Assembly: GCA_000014925.1 (NCBI GenBank)
Contig: CP000474.1
Span: forward strand, 620,001 to 684,000
Length of the DNA stretch: 64,000 bases
Reading direction: 5' to 3'
Source of the DNA: Paenarthrobacter aurescens TC1
GTDB taxonomy: Bacteria; Actinomycetota; Actinomycetes; Actinomycetales; Micrococcaceae
Of this stretch, positions 15,731 to 23,986 are shown piece after piece (the first letter of the stretch is position 1; the number at the start of each line of letters is the position of its first letter). The position numbers and the translations under genes are program-made. Under the pieces are notes generated by a model. It saw nothing but the letters and a program-made list of their open reading frames with translations, had not been told where the DNA came from and made no database searches.

Positions 15731-17203
15731 TCAGATCCCTTCCGATTCGGTGGCGCTCGCGATGCTGTAGGACCCCAGGAAGGTGTCCAGCTCTGCCACC
15801 AGGGCGTCGTAGCCGTAGTTGCGGTACGTGTAGGCGCCTCGGACCACGAACGGTGCACCGGCGTAGAACATTTCGTACTGCTGGTGGCGTCCGGCGAATT
15901 CGGAACCGATGATGTCCCAGGCAAGCTTGAAGAGCTTCACGCGCTCCTCGCTGGTAACGCCGGGGGACTGGACGTAGCGTTCCATGTCCGGGCGGGTCAC
16001 GCTGCTGGTCATGTCGGCGATGCTGGACGGCAGCTGCAGGACGCCGCCACCCACCACGTCGCGGAGGATCGAGATCACGCGGGGGTACGTCTCGGACTGT
16101 AAGCCCATTGCCCCGTACAGTGCGCTCTTCCCCGGAACGCGCATGCCGGCGTCGTCCGTTGTTGCCGTGTATTCGGCGGCGAGGACGGCCGATTCAACCG
16201 ACTGCACAATTGCGGCGAGCTCGCCCAGCTTCTCCTGGACGCCGGGGATCTTGTCCGTGCCGTTCACCTGAGTGACCTTGCGGGCCACCGACGCGATGAA
16301 CTTCAGCTTGGTGGAGAACCGGATTTGTGCCTGCCAGTTACCCAGGGCATGGGCGCCGGTGTCGAAGAATTGGCGGCGGAGGGTGTCGATGTTCCGGTTG
16401 ATGAACACGCGGTCCCATGGGATGAGCACGTCGTCGAACACAACCAAGGCGTCGGGCTCGTCGTAGTGGCTGGTGAGCGGGTAGTCGAAGTCGCTGGTTG
16501 CGGCGGGCGCGAACGGGCGGCGGCAGTAGAGCTTCAGGCCGTCGGTGGCCACAGGGATGGCGAAGCTGACCGCGAAGTCAACGTCGTCCGGGCCAAGCGG
16601 CTTGATGCAGGTGACAAAGACTTCGTCGGCGATCGCGGCACCTGTGGCGAGCATCTGGGAACCGCGGACAATAATGCCCTCCTCGGTTTCCCGCACGACG
16701 CCGACCTGAAGGTATTCGCCTTCCCAACCGGACGCTGTGGTTGCGCGCGAGACCTGCGGGGGAATGATCGCGTAGGAAAGGTACAGGTTCTCGGAGAGGA
16801 TCTTCTTGTAGTACCGCTCCACGTTGCCGGCGAAGTCCCGCTCGTCGTTCTTGAAGACGTCCGGGTGGGAGCCGAAGGCGGCGAAGAAGGTACCAACATG
16901 GTCCGGGCTGCGGCCCACCCAGCCGTGCGTGTGCTTGGCCCACTTCTCGATCGCCTGACGGCGCAGGACCAACTCTTCCTGCGTGCGGGGAGCTGCGAAC
17001 GTGCGGTTGGCAGGCCCGTCGATTTCCTCGGAATGGAACTGCATTCCATTCTCGGGATCAGCTGCGATGTCGAACAGCTCGGCCATGGTCCGGGCAACGT
17101 TCGCGAAGGCCGGGTGTTCCAGGACGTTGCCGACAACCTCGCCGTCGAGGATCACCGACCGGCCATCGTTCAGGGACTTCAGGTACTCTTTTCCGGTCCT
17201 CAT
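15731..17203 (-). CDS. HpaB-type FADH2-dependent monooxygenase, oxygenase component
   Basis: 490 residues of the 4-hydroxyphenylacetate 3-hydroxylase family. The N-terminal domain begins TGKEYLKSLNDGRSVILDGE. The acyl-CoA-dehydrogenase-like core includes NLYLSYAIIPPQVSRA, a GSQMLATGAAIADEVFVTC strand and FDDVLIPWDRVFI. HpaB relatives hydroxylate phenols, pyrroles, pyridines and indoles, so the substrate cannot be read from the family. Its neighbours (nitrilase-fold amidase, DUF2848, cupin) differ from an Hpa pathway and suggest an N-containing ring substrate. Start overlaps the DUF2848 stop by one base. Confidence 0.85.
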   Translation of the reverse strand: MRTGKEYLKSLNDGRSVILDGEVVGNVLEHPAFANVARTMAELFDIAADPENGMQFHSEEIDGPANRTFAAPRTQEELVLRRQAIEKWAKHTHGWVGRSPDHVGTFFAAFGSHPDVFKNDERDFAGNVERYYKKILSENLYLSYAIIPPQVSRATTASGWEGEYLQVGVVRETEEGIIVRGSQMLATGAAIADEVFVTCIKPLGPDDVDFAVSFAIPVATDGLKLYCRRPFAPAATSDFDYPLTSHYDEPDALVVFDDVLIPWDRVFINRNIDTLRRQFFDTGAHALGNWQAQIRFSTKLKFIASVARKVTQVNGTDKIPGVQEKLGELAAIVQSVESAVLAAEYTATTDDAGMRVPGKSALYGAMGLQSETYPRVISILRDVVGGGVLQLPSSIADMTSSVTRPDMERYVQSPGVTSEERVKLFKLAWDIIGSEFAGRHQQYEMFYAGAPFVVRGAYTYRNYGYDALVAELDTFLGSYSIASATESEGI

Positions 17204-17886
17204 CAGAGTGAGCCTTTCTTGATTTTGTAGTTATGTTCAATGGTGGTCCCATTCGGGAAGGAGAGCTCCAACTTCCAGGAAGTTCCATCCACAAACTTTC
17301 CGTTCAGCAGCGGCAGGGTGCCGCCGAGGCACATGAAGTCTGCGTCGCCGATGTCGGTGCGGGCCAAAAGGCGCTCGACGACGTCGGCCGGCTTGCGCAG
17401 GCCGCTCAACGAACCTTCCTGGTACAGGGTTCCGTCAACCCACGAGCGCGCGGTGCATGTATCGAGGTCGAGGTCCTCCAAGGATTCGACGGCGATAACC
17501 TCGCCTGCGACGGGCTTGGGGCATGCGCGCTTCGAATCGCCAATGTCCCGGGCTTCGATGTCGCGGTCCGTGTGGTCAGAGCCGATGCCGAGGTAGTACT
17601 GGCCGTTGTGGCGGATGTAGAGGGGTTCGATCTCACCGGAGGTCAGGTTCTCCGACGTGTCATGCTCCCCGGAAGTTTCGAACAGGTCCGAGTCCATCCG
17701 GTAGAACATGGGAACCTCTGGCGGCGGAGCTACGCCTATGGCTGCCAATTCGTCGATGTGGTGCTGGACTGCCTTCGGATCCCGGCCGGTGTAACCAGCC
17801 ACTACTCCGTGGAAATCCGAGACCACGATTGTCTGGTCCGTGCCTACCACCCTGAAGGTGAGTGGGACTTGCCTTGTTGTTTCCAT
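17203..17886 (-). CDS. DUF2848 protein (FAH-like fold)
   Basis: 227 residues of the DUF2848 family: VVSDFHGVVAGYTGRDPKAVQHHIDELAAIGVAPPPEVPMFYR at the N-terminus, YLGIGSDHTDRDIE, SKRACPKPVAGEVIA, and C-terminal FMCLGGTLPLLNGKFVDGTSWKLEL. The pattern recalls fumarylacetoacetate hydrolase-like acid hydratases/hydrolases. A hydrolytic or decarboxylating step after ring oxygenation is plausible but unproven. A 37-bp gap separates it from the amidase gene upstream. Confidence 0.8.
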   Translation of the reverse strand: METTRQVPLTFRVVGTDQTIVVSDFHGVVAGYTGRDPKAVQHHIDELAAIGVAPPPEVPMFYRMDSDLFETSGEHDTSENLTSGEIEPLYIRHNGQYYLGIGSDHTDRDIEARDIGDSKRACPKPVAGEVIAVESLEDLDLDTCTARSWVDGTLYQEGSLSGLRKPADVVERLLARTDIGDADFMCLGGTLPLLNGKFVDGTSWKLELSFPNGTTIEHNYKIKKGSL

Positions 17887-17923
17887 TCCGTCTCCTTGGA
17901 GGGCTTCTGAACGTTCTTGGGGT

Positions 17924-18718
17924 CTAAACGGTGAGTGTGTTGTAGGCGGGGAGCCGGTCTCCGATGACAGGGAATTCGCTGCGGACGGCGTCCACTTGCA
18001 GGGGATCGATGTCCACCATCAAGACGGCCTCGTCGGAGTCCGCTTCGGCGAGGACAGTGCCGGATGGGTCCACCACCCTGCTGTGCCCGCCAAGTGCCAC
18101 ACCTTCCTGGGTTCCTGCGGCGTTGCACGCGATCACGAAGATCTGGTGCTCCAGCGCCCGGGCAGTGGTGAGCAGGCGCCAGTGTTCCCGTCGGGCTGCC
18201 GGCCAGGCCGCGGGGACTATGACGATCTCCGCACCGCGTGTGCTCAGCTCCATCCACAGGCCCGGGAAGCGGAGGTCGTAGCAAGTGATGCCGGCAACGG
18301 ATCCGAACGGCAAAGGAACCACGGGAAGCGAGGATCCGGCTGTGAGCAGGCTGGCTTCCTTGGACTTGTAGCCGAACACGTGGATCTTCCGGTAGGTGTG
18401 GACCACGCTGCCGTCCGGCCCCAGCAGGATGGAGGTGTTGCTGAGCTGCCCGTCCTGGCCGGCTTCGATGATGCTGCCGAGGTGGAGGTATACGCCCAGA
18501 TCCGCCGCTACCCGTGAGCACATGGAGACGGTGGGACCGGTAAGCGTTTCGGCCAATGCCTCGTACTCGTCGAAGTGGAAGTAGCCGGCGCTCCAGAGTT
18601 CAGGGAGCACGATGAGTTCGGCGCCGTTGATCCCGCGGAGAATCGCTTCGACACGATCAATCCGGTCCTCGCGGGTTTCGGAATCCGGGCTGGCCACCTG
18701 GACGAGTGCGATTTTCAT
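17924..18718 (-). CDS. Carbon-nitrogen hydrolase (nitrilase superfamily amidase)
   Basis: 264 residues with the nitrilase-superfamily triad: Glu in LIVLPELWSAGYF, Lys in TYRKIHVFGY, and Cys in GITCYDLRFP. The downstream NAAGTQEGVALGGHSRVVDPSGTVLAE is typical of omega-amidase-like members. Expected to hydrolyse an amide formed in the pathway. ATG at 18718 overlaps the transporter stop (ATGA at 18715-18718); the frame is open far upstream, inside the transporter, but that part is spurious. Confidence 0.88.
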   Translation of the reverse strand: MKIALVQVASPDSETREDRIDRVEAILRGINGAELIVLPELWSAGYFHFDEYEALAETLTGPTVSMCSRVAADLGVYLHLGSIIEAGQDGQLSNTSILLGPDGSVVHTYRKIHVFGYKSKEASLLTAGSSLPVVPLPFGSVAGITCYDLRFPGLWMELSTRGAEIVIVPAAWPAARREHWRLLTTARALEHQIFVIACNAAGTQEGVALGGHSRVVDPSGTVLAEADSDEAVLMVDIDPLQVDAVRSEFPVIGDRLPAYNTLTV

Positions 18719-20076
18719 GCTTGTTCCTTCTCTTTGCTGGTCGGCTCGTCCAAATCGCTCAGCTTTAGGCCCTTGGTTTCCTTGGCGAACATCACCGAAA
18801 CCATGGAGATCAAGCCCATGGCGGCGAGGTAGATGCCGATCGCATAGCCGGTTCCGAAAGCGCTGTAGAGTGCCAGGGCGATGATCGGGGACAAGGAACC
18901 GGCGATCAGCGACGCCAGGTTGTAGGACACCGAGGTACCGCTGTACCGGACGTCCGTGGGGAAGAGTTCCGAGAAGAAGGCGCCGATCACCGAGCTGTAG
19001 GCCGCGAAGATCAACAGGCCTCCGACGGCTGCGGCGATGATGCCCCACACTTGGCCCGTGTTCAGGAGGAAGAAGAACGCGAAGGCCCACACCATGGTGG
19101 CAATCGAGGCGCCAATGAGGATGGGTTTCCTGCCTACCTTGTCCGCGTAGATCGCCAGGATGGGAATGGCGACGACGGCCACGCCTTGGCCGATCATGAC
19201 GGCGGTAAGGCCTGTCTGCCTCTGCAGTCCCATGATTTGGGTGACGTAGGTGATGATGAACAGCGAGTAGATGTAAAAACCCGCGTTCTCGCCCATCCTG
19301 CTGCCGGTGGCGATGAGGATTTCGCGCCAGTTGCGGCGGAACAGGATGGTCAGCGGCATCTTCCGTTCCTTGTTGCCTTCGGCTTCGCGCTTCCGCTGTG
19401 CTTCCTTGAACAGAGGGGTTTCCTGCACGTAGAGCCGCAGGATGAGGCCAATGACCACCAGCAGGGCAGACAATCCGAACGCGATGCGCCAACCCCACGC
19501 CAGGAACTCGCTCTCCGGCATGGTGGCGGCGAGGATGGCCAGGACGCCGGCGGCCATCAGGTTGCCGAGGGGCGGTCCCATATTGGGCCAGGAAGCCCAG
19601 AAGGCACGACGGGTGCTCTCGTTGCTGTGCTCCGAGACGAGGAGAACGGCTCCGCCCCACTCGCCGCCAAGCGCAAACCCCTGAATCAGGCGGAGCAGGA
19701 GGAGGAGCAAGGGTGCTGCAAGGCCGATGGCAGCGTAGGAGGGAATGAAGGCAATGAGGGTGGTGGCTACGCCCATGAGCATCAGGCTGGCCACCAGGGT
19801 TGCGCGGCGGCCGTGCTTGTCGCCGAGATGGCCCAGCACTATGGCCCCGATGGGGCGGGCCAGGAAGCCGGCCGCGAACGTTCCGAGTGCCAGCATGGTG
19901 CCCACCAAAGGATCGTCGGTGGGGAAGTAGAGCTTGTTGAATACCAATGCGGCGGCGGTGCCGTAGAGAAAGAAGTCATACCATTCCACCGCGGTGCCGG
20001 CCAGGCTTGAAGCGGCCACCACGGGCAGGCTTGAGTGCTTCTGTTGCCTCAGTTCTGCTTTCTTCAATTCGGTCAT
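18715..20076 (-). CDS. MHS-family MFS transporter (metabolite:H+ symporter)
   Basis: 453 residues, 12 predicted transmembrane helices. WYDFFLYGTAAALVFNKLYFP at helix 1 and RPIGAIVLGHLGDKHGRRATL at the 2-3 loop are diagnostic of the metabolite:H+ symporter branch (ShiA/ProP-like). First gene of the six-gene operon, and so probably the importer of its substrate, likely a carboxylate or zwitterion. Divergent from the GntR regulator with the operator at 20195-20208 between them. Confidence 0.9.
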   Translation of the reverse strand: MTELKKAELRQQKHSSLPVVAASSLAGTAVEWYDFFLYGTAAALVFNKLYFPTDDPLVGTMLALGTFAAGFLARPIGAIVLGHLGDKHGRRATLVASLMLMGVATTLIAFIPSYAAIGLAAPLLLLLLRLIQGFALGGEWGGAVLLVSEHSNESTRRAFWASWPNMGPPLGNLMAAGVLAILAATMPESEFLAWGWRIAFGLSALLVVIGLILRLYVQETPLFKEAQRKREAEGNKERKMPLTILFRRNWREILIATGSRMGENAGFYIYSLFIITYVTQIMGLQRQTGLTAVMIGQGVAVVAIPILAIYADKVGRKPILIGASIATMVWAFAFFFLLNTGQVWGIIAAAVGGLLIFAAYSSVIGAFFSELFPTDVRYSGTSVSYNLASLIAGSLSPIIALALYSAFGTGYAIGIYLAAMGLISMVSVMFAKETKGLKLSDLDEPTSKEKEQA

Positions 20077-20194
20077 TCTGGAGGTCCTTTGCGATGGGGA
20101 GCGGCGGGCTGCCGGTGGAACCGGTGGCCGGGGCTCCCAGGAAATTGGGGTCTTTCCGGTGCGTGAGCGGAGTCACTGAACTTCACTGTAGACG

Positions 20195-20208
20195 GGTTGT
20201 ATACAACC
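20195..20208. promoter_or_regulatory. GntR-type operator palindrome
   Basis: GGTTGTATACAACC is a perfect 14-bp palindrome with the TTGTATACAA core often bound by FadR-subfamily GntR regulators. It lies 119 bp upstream of the transporter start and 90 bp upstream of the GntR start. A TATACT -10-like hexamer at 20267-20272 may belong to the GntR promoter. Confidence 0.78.
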
Positions 20209-20297
20209 TGTCTATAGTTAGGGGAGAAGTTTTTCGGGACGTCCGGAACATCCGGAATGCAACTCGTATACTGTGGGCTTCGCGAGAAAGGCTCTGC

Positions 20298-20939
20298 ATG
20301 ATCCAGATGACCCCCGCTGCACAGTCGCAGCCAGAAGTGGCCTACCAATGGATGAAAAGCTTCATCTCAGCCCTGCCAAGGGAGGAAGAAACCTTCCTGA
20401 ACGAGGCGGTCCTGGCCAAGACCACCGGTACGTCACGTACGCCCGTGCGCGAGGCATTGCTGCGCCTCGAAGCTGAAGGGTTCGTCAAACGGATCCCGCA
20501 CAAAGGCGCTTTCGTGCCCCCCATCTCCGACCCCGACGTCCGGGCTATCCTGCAGGCCAGGTCCGTGGTGGAGAAATGGGCGGTCTCGGCACTGGAGAGC
20601 ATGCTGGATGCCCAGATCGACGCATTCCAGCGCGTCATTGACCAGCAGCAGGAAGCCAAGGATGATCCCGCCCGGTTCATCGAACTGGATACCGAGTTCC
20701 ACACCCTCATGGTCCGTGCCGGAGGTAATCCCGTCCTTGCCGATTTCTACGCTTCGCTCCGGCAAAAACAACTCAGGATCGGCGTCAAGGCAGTAAGCCA
20801 GCAAACGGACCGCGCAGGGGATGTCCTCAGGGAGCACCAGCTCATTGTGGATGCGCTGCGCAGCCGCAGCCTGGATGCGGCACACCAAGCGATCGACGCC
20901 CACCTGAACTCAACGCGCCTGGCGGTCATCGGCTATTAG
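20298..20939 (+). CDS. GntR (FadR/FCD subfamily) regulator
   Basis: About 213 residues. The winged HTH spans residues 25-75 (FLNEAVLAKTTGTSRTPVREALLRLEAEGFVKR). The FCD ligand domain follows, with FIELDTEFHTLMVRAGGNP and REHQLIVDALRSRSLDAAHQAIDAHL supplying the conserved Asp/His metal ligands. ATG at 20298; the frame is open for 117 codons further upstream but that part crosses the intergenic operator and lacks homology. It probably represses the divergent HpaB-type operon. Confidence 0.9.
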   Translation: MIQMTPAAQSQPEVAYQWMKSFISALPREEETFLNEAVLAKTTGTSRTPVREALLRLEAEGFVKRIPHKGAFVPPISDPDVRAILQARSVVEKWAVSALESMLDAQIDAFQRVIDQQQEAKDDPARFIELDTEFHTLMVRAGGNPVLADFYASLRQKQLRIGVKAVSQQTDRAGDVLREHQLIVDALRSRSLDAAHQAIDAHLNSTRLAVIGY

Positions 20940-21229
20940 TCCTCGCTGTGCAGCTCCCGCTGCCGTGCGCTGAGCAGCTCAAACTCAGGCCGGGCAGCCA
21001 CGAACCGTTCAACGGCGTCGAGCACTTGCTGAAGATGCGCGTGGTCCGGTGCCACCACAGCGGCGCCAACCAGCGCCCGTCGGTGCTGGTCCTGAAGCCC
21101 GGTTTCCGCAGCAGAAACATCGAAGCGCCGCTTCAGTTCGGCCACCAAGGGCCGTACGAGCGAGCGCTTCTCCTTCAGGCTATGGACATCGCCCAAGAGG
21201 ACGTCGAACTCAATCCAACCGATCCACAT
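20936..21229 (-). CDS. DUF503 (YlxP-like) protein
   Basis: 97 residues beginning MWIGWIEFDVLLGDVHSLKEKRSLVRPLVAELKRRFDVSAAETG, the signature of DUF503/YlxP, a small conserved protein often linked to ribosome biogenesis. Here the usual nusA-infB neighbours are absent. Its stop overlaps the convergent GntR stop by four bases. Confidence 0.88.
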   Translation of the reverse strand: MWIGWIEFDVLLGDVHSLKEKRSLVRPLVAELKRRFDVSAAETGLQDQHRRALVGAAVVAPDHAHLQQVLDAVERFVAARPEFELLSARQRELHSED

Positions 21230-21323
21230 GGTTCATTATCACGGCAGGCCAGGGGTGCCGGCGAGAACACCGCGCTCGCCGTCTCCTGCACGGGTTTCCG
21301 GCCTGACATCGCCAAGAGCGGCT

Positions 21324-21833
21324 TCAGTTAACGGTGCTGAAGGATGACTGTGCTTGTTCGGTCATGACATCCCAGAGCTGCCAAGGTGCCAGCCCTGCGA
21401 AATGCGAAAATTCCGTCAGCGTGATCATTCGACCCAGCCAAGCCGATCCTGTTGCGGAATTGCGGAGAACCCAGGCGCCATACTGGTTCCTACCCAGTTC
21501 AAAATCCTTGGCAGTTTGATCGGAAGTCACGGGCACGGACGTTGGCACCAGCAACGGGTTGCCCATACGTCGGCGATGTCGGTTCGCCAGCCTGTACACA
21601 AGTACCAGCTCCATGTCCCATAAGTCAGCGCCCGCGAAAAAGATCCGTTCATCGCGGTCTCTTTCAGATTCGGACAAGACAAACCAGTCGTTTTCCTGCC
21701 GAAACCAGAGCTTCACCTCGCCGCCGAGGTTGTAAATGCACCACGAGCCGTCGGGATAATTCTCGATGGTGTAGTGGGCCAAAGAGGCGGCAGGGCCAAG
21801 CCGGTCCATCATTGACTGGACATCAGTACTCAT
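21324..21833 (-). CDS. Probable immunity protein for the TNT-like toxin
   Basis: 169 residues, cytoplasmic, rich in aromatic residues, with no named domain I can assign: YTIENYPDGSWCIYNLGGEVKLWFRQENDWFVLSESERDRDERIFFAGADLWDMELVLVYRLANRHRRR. The start overlaps the toxin-domain ORF by 11 bp, the usual order (toxin first, immunity second). Size resembles the known immunity factor of mycobacterial TNT (under 200 aa). The role is inferred only from position and composition. Confidence 0.6.
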   Translation of the reverse strand: MSTDVQSMMDRLGPAASLAHYTIENYPDGSWCIYNLGGEVKLWFRQENDWFVLSESERDRDERIFFAGADLWDMELVLVYRLANRHRRRMGNPLLVPTSVPVTSDQTAKDFELGRNQYGAWVLRNSATGSAWLGRMITLTEFSHFAGLAPWQLWDVMTEQAQSSFSTVN

Positions 21834-22155
21834 ACGTCAATACCCCCATTTTCAGCAGGTCCTCGACACTGATAAGAGTGTCCTCTTCATCGAAAAAGAG
21901 CACTTGGGTCGCCCCGCCCGCTCGGCCGAACCATGGGGCAACGCTTGAAGACTGAATCTTCCAGCCCGCCATTCCGTCCGGCCAGTCGTCTGCCACCCGG
22001 TAGCTGAAGTAGGGCAGCTCCAGTGCACTGACGGGAAGGGAACGGGCCTCGAAGCTTTCCGGCTTTCCCTCTTTCAGGGCATAGAGGTAGGAGCCGTCCT
22101 CAAAACCGCCCACCCCTAGTCCCATTCGGGCCAAATTAGGTGGTGAAAACGCCAT
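21823..22155 (-). CDS. TNT-like NAD-glycohydrolase toxin domain, stand-alone
   Basis: 110 residues matching the TNT (tuberculosis necrotizing toxin, formerly DUF4237) domain: GSYLYALKEGKPESFEARSLP, then LPYFSYRV, GWKIQSSSVAPWFGRAGGATQVLF and ISVEDLLKMGVL. TNT domains normally form the C-terminal tip of long secreted toxins and hydrolyse NAD+. Here the ORF starts almost at the domain boundary and an in-frame TAG lies two codons upstream of the ATG, so no delivery module is attached. It may be a displaced toxin cassette or a remnant. The common PYH triplet reads PYF. No SD is obvious. Confidence 0.65.
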   Translation of the reverse strand: MAFSPPNLARMGLGVGGFEDGSYLYALKEGKPESFEARSLPVSALELPYFSYRVADDWPDGMAGWKIQSSSVAPWFGRAGGATQVLFFDEEDTLISVEDLLKMGVLTYEY

Positions 22156-22307
22156 TCCCTAGACCACAACAAACCCATCTAGGTGTTCCGCACCAAGACT
22201 CGCCCAGCTTTCTTGAGCCAATCCTGAGCAAACGTCGCATTGAGGTTGAGAAAGCCCCGCGACACTGGACTCAAAGGCAGAATGATGACCAGCTGAGGGG
22301 GTTGGAC

Positions 22308-23486
22308 ATGGTGCTCGATGCGTTCTCGGTAAGGGTTGCGCTTGGCGTAGTCACTGTCACACTCTTGCTGCTGTTCTGCGCCTCATTCCACCGCACACGC
22401 TCGCCGTACGCAGGCTGGTGGAGCCTCGCTTTGCTCGAGTTCATGGTGGGAAACGCGGCGTTCCTCCTCAACGGAACTCCCCACCAGCTGTGGGCCAACC
22501 CCTTGGGTAACGTCCTTGTGGTGGCTGGAGCCTTCAGCGTCTGGGCCGGAGCGAAGACCCTGAGGAACCGGAAAGCCGCACCATGGCAGTTGGCGCTTGG
22601 ACCGGCCGTCACTGCGGTCGCGTCGTTCCTGGAAAACCCGGGAAACAATGTTTGGTCGGGCGGCTTGGTCTATCTGGCCATGATGACCCTGGGCATAGCA
22701 CTTGCAGCGTATGACCTCTGGTTTATCAAGTCCTCGCACTCGCAAGTCCACAAAGCCCTGTCCGTGGCCGCGGGTATGTTGGCCGTCTACTACTTGTGCC
22801 GCTGGGTGGTCTACGCACTCGAAGGACCGGCCAGTTACACGTTCCGCACCTACTTTGGACCCGGACCGTCCGCACTGATATCCATGGTGCTTCTGGTCAC
22901 CGTGTCCTTCAGCATGACGGCCCTTACCAGTGATCAACTCATCAAAGGCCTCCGTGAACGTGCCACCCGCGACCATCTGACGGGACTCCTCAACCGCGGA
23001 GCTTTCCTGGACCTTGCCACCACTGAACTTGAGCGTCTGCAATCCACGGGCTCGGGCGCATCCGTAGTCCTGGCGGACCTGGACCACTTCAAAGCCGTCA
23101 ATGACGAGCACGGGCACGGGGCCGGGGACGTGGCCTTGCGGGCATTCGCTGAAGCCTGCGCCGGATCGGTCAGGTCCACGGACCTCATCGGACGGTATGG
23201 AGGGGAAGAGTTCGTCCTCTTCCTGCCGGGCGCAACGCAGGACCGGGCCGAGAACATCGCAAGCGAAATCAGTCGCCGGATGGCAGCCATGCAGACCCCC
23301 GAAGGTGTGGTTTTCCCCACCGTCAGCTATGGAGTAACGTCCAGCATCCCCGCTGTCGCAGACCTCAATTTCATGATCGAGGTAGCGGACGCAGCACTTT
23401 ACAGCGCAAAGGCGCAAGGCAGAAACAGGATTGTAGGAGCCGACCGCCTCGAGGCGGCCACTATCGCGGATGAGGCACGATCATGA
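22308..23486 (+). CDS. Membrane-bound GGDEF diguanylate cyclase
   Basis: About 392 residues. Several hydrophobic helices fill residues 1-200, then a GGDEF domain: RDHLTGLLNRGAFLD, LADLDHFKAVNDEHGHGAGD, and GRYGGEEFVLFLPG, an intact active site. RSTD, five residues before GGEEF, is an RxxD product-inhibition site. Start: ATG 22308 with GAGGGG upstream (TTG at 22302 possible); the longer frame from 22140 overlaps the toxin ORF and is not hydrophobic. It makes c-di-GMP in response to an unknown membrane signal. Confidence 0.88.
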   Translation: MVLDAFSVRVALGVVTVTLLLLFCASFHRTRSPYAGWWSLALLEFMVGNAAFLLNGTPHQLWANPLGNVLVVAGAFSVWAGAKTLRNRKAAPWQLALGPAVTAVASFLENPGNNVWSGGLVYLAMMTLGIALAAYDLWFIKSSHSQVHKALSVAAGMLAVYYLCRWVVYALEGPASYTFRTYFGPGPSALISMVLLVTVSFSMTALTSDQLIKGLRERATRDHLTGLLNRGAFLDLATTELERLQSTGSGASVVLADLDHFKAVNDEHGHGAGDVALRAFAEACAGSVRSTDLIGRYGGEEFVLFLPGATQDRAENIASEISRRMAAMQTPEGVVFPTVSYGVTSSIPAVADLNFMIEVADAALYSAKAQGRNRIVGADRLEAATIADEARS

Positions 23487-23986
23487 CCTTCAACGAACTC
23501 ACCACCCGGATCCAGATCCAGCACACCCAGGAACTGTCCGCGTTCCGGCAAGACATCACCAGCGCTCCCTACAAAGCAGGGACGCCCACAACGCTGAACG
23601 CGGACCGCCGCTCGGTCAGGATGAGCCCTGTTCAGTCGGTGGAGGACAGCAACGCGAATCTGACCATAGTGGCCGACGTCGAAGGCCTCGCCTGGTTCAC
23701 CGCGGATAAGGGCCTCCTGGGCAGCTGCATCACGGTGTCCATCGCTGGTCATCGCAGGAACACCGGCACACGTGTTCACCTCCCGCTGGCAGAGTGCGAT
23801 GCCTGGATTGAGGCAATCCTGGGCGGGGCATGGATCACCCACGTTTACCGCGCAGGAAACAAGGTGGAGCCCGACGGCAGGCTGGACATCGCTTCCTACC
23901 GGCTCTTCCTGGACGAACGCCGCAACCCCGTATCCAAGCCGCAAGCTGTGGCCGACTCATCATTGCGACGCCTGGAAGAGTCGTGA
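23483..23986 (+). CDS. Unknown protein between two c-di-GMP genes
   Basis: 167 residues, soluble, no domain recognised. A mostly beta central section (ANLTIVADVEGLAWFTADKGLLGSCITVSIAGHRRNTGTRVHLPLAECDAWIEAILGG) is followed by a charged C-terminus. ATGA overlap with the upstream GGDEF gene and GTGA overlap with the downstream GGDEF-EAL gene enforce coupled expression. It could be a c-di-GMP effector or an adaptor between the two enzymes; no PilZ RxxxR or DxSxxG motif is seen. Confidence 0.75.
   Translation: MTFNELTTRIQIQHTQELSAFRQDITSAPYKAGTPTTLNADRRSVRMSPVQSVEDSNANLTIVADVEGLAWFTADKGLLGSCITVSIAGHRRNTGTRVHLPLAECDAWIEAILGGAWITHVYRAGNKVEPDGRLDIASYRLFLDERRNPVSKPQAVADSSLRRLEES

Noticed and set aside
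15731..17203. Calling the oxygenase hpaB
   Set aside because: The other Hpa pathway genes are absent and an amidase and DUF2848 are present, so only the family name is justified.
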